The position numbers and the translations under genes are program-made. Positions 6,498 through 10,877 of a DNA stretch of 10,877 nucleotides are shown one piece after another (positions within the stretch are counted from its first letter, which is position 1; each line of letters starts with the position of its first letter). The stretch covers positions 1-10,877 of the forward strand of contig NZ_UQYC01000060.1 in the NCBI RefSeq assembly GCF_900545205.1, written 5' to 3'. Source of the stretch: an uncultured Veillonella sp. Its GTDB lineage: Bacteria > Bacillota > Negativicutes > Veillonellales > Veillonellaceae. The notes under the pieces are model-generated. The model made no database searches and was not told the DNA's origin. It saw only the letters and a list, made by a program, of their open reading frames with translations.

Positions 6498-6866
6498 ATG
6501 AACTACGATAAAGCTCATGATTTAGCTCACGCTATGCGTGAATCCGAAGAGTACAAAGAGTTAATGGCAGCTCAAGAAGCTTTGAAAGCTGACGCAGTAG
6601 CAGCGGCGTTGGTACGCACATTTATGGCACAACAAATGCAATGGGAATACGCAAAGTTGTCTGGTGCACCAGAAGCTGATGAATTGCAAAAGAAACAAGA
6701 GGAATTGATGCCTCAAATTCAAGAAAATGCTGCAGCGGCTGCTTATTTACAAGCACAAATGCGTTGGAGCCAAATCTCTAATGATATTTATAAAATCATT
6801 AGCGAACCAATCACTGAGGGGATGAAAGTGTTAGATCATGGCGAACAACAACAACCAAAACATTAA
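6498..6866 (+). CDS. YlbF/YmcA-family protein
   Basis: A 122-residue, almost wholly helical, Ala/Gln/Glu-rich cytoplasmic protein of the YlbF/YmcA (Com_YlbF, DUF964) family. In Bacillus subtilis, YlbF acts with YmcA and YaaT as a complex that influences RNase Y-dependent mRNA processing, sporulation and competence; whether that role holds here is unknown. The ATG at 6498 is chosen because GAGGAGG (6486-6492) lies 5 nt upstream; an in-frame ATG at 6477 lacks such a site. The family pattern of two long helices with conserved MRESEEYKEL near the start and a Q-rich central helix (FMAQQMQWEYAKL) is visible. Its last 29 nt overlap the start of murB in another frame. It lies 104 nt after trmL, so it may have its own promoter, though I cannot point to a good one. 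Confidence 0.85.
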   Translation: MNYDKAHDLAHAMRESEEYKELMAAQEALKADAVAAALVRTFMAQQMQWEYAKLSGAPEADELQKKQEELMPQIQENAAAAAYLQAQMRWSQISNDIYKIISEPITEGMKVLDHGEQQQPKH

Positions 6867-7770
6867 GGACTTAAAAGAAGCCTTATTAGAGAAATTACCT
6901 AGTACACGTGTACGAGAACAGGAACTGCTTTGTCATCATACGACATTTAAAATTGGTGGTCCTGCTGATTTATTTATTGAACCTACAACGATGGATGAGT
7001 TGAGCTTTACGCTACGCAAGATTCACGAATTACAAGTGCCTGTAACTATTATTGGTTGCGGCTCCAATATTTTGGTGAAAGATGGTGGTATTCGCGGTGC
7101 TGTCGTATCGGTTCGACATATGACACAAATCATGGATTGCAATGATAATGTATTATGCATTGGTTCTGGTTATATGTTAAAAGATGCTTCTGAATTTGCT
7201 TGGGAAAACGGACTATCTGGCCTTGAATTTGCCATTGGTATTCCAGGTACACTTGGTGGTGCTGTATTTATGAATGCAGGTGCTTATGACGGGGAAATGA
7301 GCCATGTGGTCACTTCAGTACTAGCTGTAGACTTCGAGGGCAATATTAAGGAGTACGATGCATCTCACTTAGATTTTGGATATCGTCATAGCGTATTCCA
7401 CGATAATCATGAGGTTATTGGGGAGGTTATTATGACGTTACAACCTGGTGATAAGGATGCTATTAAGGCTCGCATGGATGAGCTCACAGAAAAGCGTGAA
7501 TCTAAACAACCTTTAGAGTATGCTAGCGCGGGTTCAACCTTTAAGCGCCCACCAGGGTATTTTGCAGGTACTTTGATTGAACAAACAGGTCTTAAAGGAT
7601 TATCTGTTGGTGATGCACAAGTATCTCATAAGCATGCTGGCTTTGTTATCAACACTGGTAATGCTAAAGCTAAAGATGTACTTGATCTTATCAAAGAGGT
7701 ACAAAAACGCGTATATGATCAACATGGTGTACATCTGGAGCCAGAAGTACGTATGATTGGTGAAGACTAA
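6838..7770 (+). CDS. murB: UDP-N-acetylenolpyruvoylglucosamine reductase MurB (type II)
   Basis: A cytoplasmic FAD enzyme that reduces UDP-GlcNAc-enolpyruvate to UDP-MurNAc with NADPH, the second committed step of peptidoglycan synthesis. Of 310 residues, the FAD-binding part shows TTFKIGGPAD, IGCGSNILVKDGGIRG and the GIPGTLGGAVFMNAGAYDGE segment. Catalytic residues by family pattern are R183 in YRHSVF, S233 in AGSTFKRP, and E301 in LEPEV. The GSTFKRPPGYFAG form and length match the type II enzymes of Firmicutes. The ATG at 6838 is the only plausible start, because an in-frame stop lies at 6832. It lies inside the YlbF gene (29-nt overlap) and has no strong Shine-Dalgarno at normal distance, so translation is probably coupled to the upstream gene. 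A long stem-loop terminator follows. Confidence 0.96.
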   Translation: MANNNNQNIKDLKEALLEKLPSTRVREQELLCHHTTFKIGGPADLFIEPTTMDELSFTLRKIHELQVPVTIIGCGSNILVKDGGIRGAVVSVRHMTQIMDCNDNVLCIGSGYMLKDASEFAWENGLSGLEFAIGIPGTLGGAVFMNAGAYDGEMSHVVTSVLAVDFEGNIKEYDASHLDFGYRHSVFHDNHEVIGEVIMTLQPGDKDAIKARMDELTEKRESKQPLEYASAGSTFKRPPGYFAGTLIEQTGLKGLSVGDAQVSHKHAGFVINTGNAKAKDVLDLIKEVQKRVYDQHGVHLEPEVRMIGED

Positions 7771-7790
7771 TACAAACTAAATATTAATAC

Positions 7791-7854
7791 AAGATTTCTT
7801 ATGTGACGTTCCTCTTATCTTATTTGAGGCAAGGTATCATAAGAAATCTTTTTT
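7791..7854 (+). terminator. Long-loop terminator after murB
   Basis: A perfect 13-bp inverted repeat AAGATTTCTTATG (7791-7803) / CATAAGAAATCTT (7838-7850) runs into six T residues (7849-7854). The 34-nt loop is much longer than usual and holds its own CCTC/GAGG mini-stem (7811-7814 / 7826-7829). It is very probably the murB terminator, but the unusual shape also allows alternative folding. Confidence 0.75.
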
Positions 7855-7948
7855 AATACCATATGCTTATGTAGCTAATTTAGCCTTAAGATGACTCAAA
7901 AGTATAATCAAATGTAGAAATTGCCATGATTAGAAATTCTGTACTTCT
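7855..7948. other. AT-rich spacer between the murB terminator and the typA promoter
   Basis: Part of the 302-nt gene-free stretch 7771-8072. Besides the terminator and the typA promoter and leader, this spacer holds only a small inverted repeat, GCTAA/TTAGC (near 7873-7883), and an isolated TATAAT (7903-7908) lacking a good -35. I see no supported coding sequence or RNA gene in it. Confidence 0.5.
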
Positions 7949-7978
7949 TTGACTTTTTTCTATAGACTACGTTATAAT
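7949..7978 (+). promoter_or_regulatory. Sigma70-type promoter of typA
   Basis: TTGACT (7949-7954) and TATAAT (7973-7978) are separated by 18 nt, the best housekeeping promoter in the window. It predicts a start near 7985 and an untranslated leader of about 88 nt before typA. Confidence 0.8.
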
Positions 7979-8006
7979 TAAGTGTTGCCAATTTTGGGAA
8001 TATACC

Positions 8007-8035
8007 TATATAGCGACTTTCACAAGCGTTATATG
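8007..8035 (+). promoter_or_regulatory. Stem-loop in the typA mRNA leader
   Basis: TATATAGCG (8007-8015) can pair with CGTTATATG (8027-8035) through two G-U pairs and otherwise Watson-Crick pairs, with an 11-nt loop. It lies about 20 nt after the predicted transcription start and well before the GGGAGG ribosome binding site. A regulatory role is possible but not shown. Confidence 0.4.
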
Positions 8036-8072
8036 ATATAGAATATACTGAAAGAATTAAAGGGAGGATCTT

Positions 8073-9884
8073 ATGATTCGCGAAAATCTTCGAAATGTAG
8101 CGATTATCGCCCACGTTGACCATGGTAAAACTACTTTGGTGGACGCGTTATTAAAACAAAGCCATGTGTTCCGTGAAAATGAAAAAGTAGCAGAACGCGT
8201 AATGGACTCCAACGACTTGGAACGTGAACGCGGTATTACTATTTTGTCTAAAAACACTGCTGTTATGCATGATGGCATTAAAATCAACATCGTTGATACT
8301 CCAGGCCATGCTGACTTCGGCGGCGAAGTAGAACGTGTACTTAACATGGTTGACGGCGTATTGCTTCTCGTAGATGCTTACGAAGGTCCAATGCCTCAAA
8401 CAAAATACGTTTTGCGTAAAGCGTTAGAACAAAAATTGAAACCAATCGTTGTTATCAATAAAATTGACCGTCCTGACCAACGCGTTAAAGAGGTTGAAGA
8501 TGAAGTTCTTGAATTGTTCATGGAACTTGAAGCTGATGATGACCAACTAGATTTCCCTGTAGTATACGCATCTGCTCGTGCTGGTGTGGCTAAAACTAAC
8601 TGGGATGACGAAGCTGTAAATATGGAACCATTGTTTGAAACATTGATCGAAGAAATTCCTGCACCACAAGGTGATTTGGAAGGTCCTCTTCAATTCATGG
8701 TTACTACACTTGATTACGATAACTTCATCGGTAAAATCGCAGTAGGCCGTATCGTTCGCGGTAAAATGAAACCTAACCAACAAGTAGCTATCATGACTGG
8801 TGAAAGCACTCGTAAAGCGAAAATTGGTCGTGTATATACATACAATGGCTTGAACCGTGTTGAAACTGACGAAGCTGAAATGGGTGATATCATTGCGTTC
8901 GCTGGTATCGACGATATCAATATCGGCGAAACTGTAGCAGATGCTGAAAATCCTGAAGCATTACCATCCATCTCCATCGACGAACCAACATTGTCCATGG
9001 TATTCTCCGTAAACAACTCTCCATTCGCAGGTCGCGAAGGTGAATTCGTTACATCCCGTCACTTACGTGATCGTTTGTTCCGCGAAGTAGAAACTAACGT
9101 TTCTATGAAGGTAGAAGAAACTGATTCTGCAGATGCTTTCAAAGTATCTGGCCGTGGCGAATTGCATTTGGCTGTATTGATCGAAACTATGCGTCGTGAA
9201 GGCTATGAATTACAAGTAGGTAAACCTCGCGTAATTTTCAAAACTATTAACGACAAATTGTGCGAACCATTAGAAGCATTGACTATCGACGTACCTCAAG
9301 AATTCATGGGTACAGTAATGGAAAATCTTGGCCAACGTAAAGCTGAATTGACTAACATGGTTGAGTTAGCTGGTTACCTTCGCATGGAATTTGTAATTCC
9401 TGCACGTGGTTTGATCGGTTTCCGTGCACAATTCTTAACAGCTACAAAAGGTAATGGTATTATGAACCATGTATTCCATGGTTATGCACCATATAAAGGT
9501 GAAATTCCTTCCCGTACACGCGGTGCCTTGGTAGCATTTGAAAATGGCGAAACTACACCATATGGTTTGAACTCTGTTCAAGATCGCGGTACATTGTTCG
9601 TTGGTCCTAACCAAGACGTGTACGCAGGCCAAGTTATCGGTGAAAATACTCGTGAACTTGATATGGATGTTAACCCATGTAAGAAAAAACACGTTACTAA
9701 CATGCGTTCCAGCTCCTCTGACGAAGCAGTACGCTTGACTCCACCTCGTATCTTCTCCTTGGAACAAGCTCTTGAGTGGATTAACGATGACGAACTCGTT
9801 GAAGTAACACCTGAAAGCATTCGTATGCGTAAAACAATCCTTGATCGTAACGCACGTGCGAAAGCTGCTAAAAACAAAAAATAA
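8073..9884 (+). CDS. typA: Ribosome-associated translational GTPase TypA/BipA
   Basis: A 603-residue EF-G-like GTPase that binds the ribosome and, in studied bacteria, supports 50S assembly and growth under cold or other stress. All GTPase motifs are present: G1 AHVDHGKT (13-20), G2 RGITI (53-57), G3 DTPGH (75-79), G4 NKID (129-132), and G5 SAR (167-169). EF-Tu-like domain 2, two EF-G-like alpha/beta domains and the BipA-specific C-terminal domain follow, the last marked by NPCKKKHVTNMRSSSSDE and the LEWINDDELVEVTPE segment. The length fits the family (about 605-615). GGGAGG precedes the ATG at good spacing. Codon use is more uniform than in neighbouring genes (many GAA, CGT, AAA, GTA), consistent with high expression. 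It stands alone, with its own promoter (7949-7978) and terminator (9900-9930). Confidence 0.98.
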   Translation: MIRENLRNVAIIAHVDHGKTTLVDALLKQSHVFRENEKVAERVMDSNDLERERGITILSKNTAVMHDGIKINIVDTPGHADFGGEVERVLNMVDGVLLLVDAYEGPMPQTKYVLRKALEQKLKPIVVINKIDRPDQRVKEVEDEVLELFMELEADDDQLDFPVVYASARAGVAKTNWDDEAVNMEPLFETLIEEIPAPQGDLEGPLQFMVTTLDYDNFIGKIAVGRIVRGKMKPNQQVAIMTGESTRKAKIGRVYTYNGLNRVETDEAEMGDIIAFAGIDDINIGETVADAENPEALPSISIDEPTLSMVFSVNNSPFAGREGEFVTSRHLRDRLFREVETNVSMKVEETDSADAFKVSGRGELHLAVLIETMRREGYELQVGKPRVIFKTINDKLCEPLEALTIDVPQEFMGTVMENLGQRKAELTNMVELAGYLRMEFVIPARGLIGFRAQFLTATKGNGIMNHVFHGYAPYKGEIPSRTRGALVAFENGETTPYGLNSVQDRGTLFVGPNQDVYAGQVIGENTRELDMDVNPCKKKHVTNMRSSSSDEAVRLTPPRIFSLEQALEWINDDELVEVTPESIRMRKTILDRNARAKAAKNKK

Positions 9885-9899
9885 TATCCTTAGTGATAT

Positions 9900-9930
9900 A
9901 AAACGACGCTCCTATGGGGGCGTCGTTTTT
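9900..9930 (+). terminator. Intrinsic terminator of typA
   Basis: AAAACGACGCTCC (9900-9912) pairs with GGGGCGTCGTTTT (9917-9929), with one T-G wobble and a TATG loop, and runs into T-rich sequence through 9930. It starts 15 nt after the typA stop codon and is a strong rho-independent terminator. Confidence 0.92.
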
Positions 9931-9949
9931 ATTACATATAACAAAGAGG

Positions 9950-10018
9950 ATATTCCTATTTATTATATTCATATGAAAAATAGATGATAATTTTATCATT
10001 TATGATTAATAGGAATAT
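9950..10018. repeat. Nested inverted repeats with a Fur-box-like dyad upstream of the DUF4198 gene
   Basis: The outer repeat ATATTCCTATT (9950-9960) / AATAGGAATAT (10008-10018) is perfect over 11 bp. Inside it, ATAGATGATAA (9980-9990) pairs with TTATCATTTAT (9993-10003) with one G-U. The core TGATAATTTTATCA (9985-9998) resembles the Fur/PerR-family dyad TGATAATnATTATCA but is one base shorter. It lies about 150 nt before the start codon, so it is an operator candidate at some distance. Confidence 0.5.
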
Positions 10019-10095
10019 AGAACCTTGTATATATGGAGTTTGCATAATATCTTGCTGATAGGGGTATCGGTATATACGGAATATCCATATCGATG

Positions 10096-10101
10096 TATAA
10101 T
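10096..10101 (+). promoter_or_regulatory. Probable -10 element of the DUF4198 gene
   Basis: A consensus TATAAT lies 44 nt before the ATG, predicting a leader of about 38 nt. No -35 hexamer is present 16-18 nt upstream; instead GGAATATCC (10078-10086) occupies the spacer. The promoter may therefore depend on, or be blocked by, a DNA-binding regulator. Confidence 0.5.
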
Positions 10102-10145
10102 AATAGCAAGTTTGTTGAAATCAATTATTGATTATGGAGGTTCTT

Positions 10146-10868
10146 ATGAATAAGAAAATTTTAGCATCTTTATTTGCTGTAGGTTTAGCTGCAGGCTATG
10201 TATGCTCTTCTGTTGATGCACATGGTGTGTTCTTCGCTAACCGTACAGATGAAAAAGTACTTGTATTAGGTGAGGGTCCTGTAGATAATGCTTATAGTGC
10301 AGATATGGTAAAAAATATTACTGGATATGATGTACAAGGCAAACAAATTCCTGTACAAGTTGTGAAGCATGAAAAAAATGTAGCTATTATTCCACCAGCA
10401 GACCTTGGTGTAACTGTAACTAATTTTGATTATGGCTACTGGACTAAGACTAAAGATGGTAAAACAATTCATAAACCAATCACCGAAGTTCCTGGTGCGG
10501 TTAAGAGTACACATGCTATCAAATATGATGTTCATTACTGGAATGCACAAGCAAAACCATTTGTAGATAAGAATGCATTTATTCAAATTGTACCTTCTGT
10601 TAATCCATTGACATTAAGAAAAGGTGATACATATGAAATCCAAGTGTTTAAAGATGGTAAACCATATGCGAATGCACCTCTTATCAAAGATTTAGTAAAT
10701 GATTTAACTGGTGAAGCTAAAGCAGATGAAAATGGTAAAGCTACTGTAGCTGTTACAGCAGATGGCTTAAATGTAGTAGGTGTTGAAGTTGCATTCCCTA
10801 CACAAAATAAAGGGGAACAAAATAAATACTTTAGTGCATTGTCCTTCCTTATTTCTCCTGAAGAATAA
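10146..10868 (+). CDS. Secreted DUF4198-domain protein (metal-uptake associated)
   Basis: A 240-residue exported protein of the DUF4198 family (PF10670-like), whose members are often found with nickel, cobalt or TonB-dependent uptake genes; the exact role is not established. The ATG at 10146 is chosen because TGGAGG (10135-10140) lies 5 nt upstream and the product then begins with a signal peptide. That peptide has KK at 3-4, a hydrophobic stretch from about 5 to 20, and a VDA cleavage motif after residue 25. The mature chain would begin HGVFF. Family-like segments are GYWTKTKDGKTIHKP and VPGAVKSTHAIKY in the middle, then a C-terminal beta-sandwich-like part starting VNPLTLRKGDTYEIQV. There is no lipobox or C-terminal anchor, so it is probably periplasmic. 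It stands 261 nt after typA behind a terminator and its own control region; downstream genes lie outside the window. Confidence 0.85.
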   Translation: MNKKILASLFAVGLAAGYVCSSVDAHGVFFANRTDEKVLVLGEGPVDNAYSADMVKNITGYDVQGKQIPVQVVKHEKNVAIIPPADLGVTVTNFDYGYWTKTKDGKTIHKPITEVPGAVKSTHAIKYDVHYWNAQAKPFVDKNAFIQIVPSVNPLTLRKGDTYEIQVFKDGKPYANAPLIKDLVNDLTGEAKADENGKATVAVTADGLNVVGVEVAFPTQNKGEQNKYFSALSFLISPEE

Positions 10869-10877
10869 TAATTAGTA

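Noticed and set aside
9435..9877. Overlapping minus-strand open frames inside typA
   Set aside because: They are antisense to a highly conserved GTPase gene, and their composition reflects its biased codons; no start signals or family resemblance are visible.

Overview
The window looks like chromosomal DNA from a low-to-moderate G+C Firmicute-type bacterium. The protein set (KtrA, type II MurB, a YlbF-family protein, TypA/BipA, an exported DUF4198 protein) and the strong AGGAGG-type ribosome binding sites fit the Negativicutes, and my best guess is a Veillonella or close relative. That is inference from recognising the proteins; there is no rRNA in the window to confirm it.

Layout, left to right. 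(1) The window opens inside ktrA, the NAD-binding RCK subunit of a K+ uptake system, missing only its first few codons. A strong hairpin plus T-run follows. (2) A plus-strand three-gene group comes next: a protein of seven 22-residue repeats, a MoxR-type AAA+ ATPase, and a DUF2201-type protein with a C-terminal von Willebrand A (VWA) domain. MoxR and VWA proteins commonly act as pairs that remodel or mature protein complexes. The repeat protein starting 13 nt before the ATPase is the least explained part of the window. (3) A bidirectional terminator separates this group from a convergent minus-strand metallo-beta-lactamase-fold hydrolase (UPF0173/UlaG-like). (4) Divergent from the hydrolase run moaC (molybdenum cofactor synthesis) and trmL (tRNA wobble 2'-O-methylation). 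After a 104-nt gap come a YlbF-family gene and murB (peptidoglycan precursor synthesis), which overlap by 29 nt. (5) A long stem-loop terminator ends murB, and a clear promoter with a leader of about 88 nt drives typA/bipA, which has its own terminator. (6) After a 261-nt AT-rich intergenic region full of inverted repeats, including a Fur-box-like dyad, the window ends with a secreted DUF4198 protein of a family linked to nickel or other metal uptake.

Most of the window is ordinary housekeeping content. The places worth a second look are the repeat protein/MoxR/VWA group with its two unusual intergenic hairpins, and the inverted-repeat-rich control region of the DUF4198 gene. No mobile elements, CRISPR arrays, tRNA or rRNA genes were seen.
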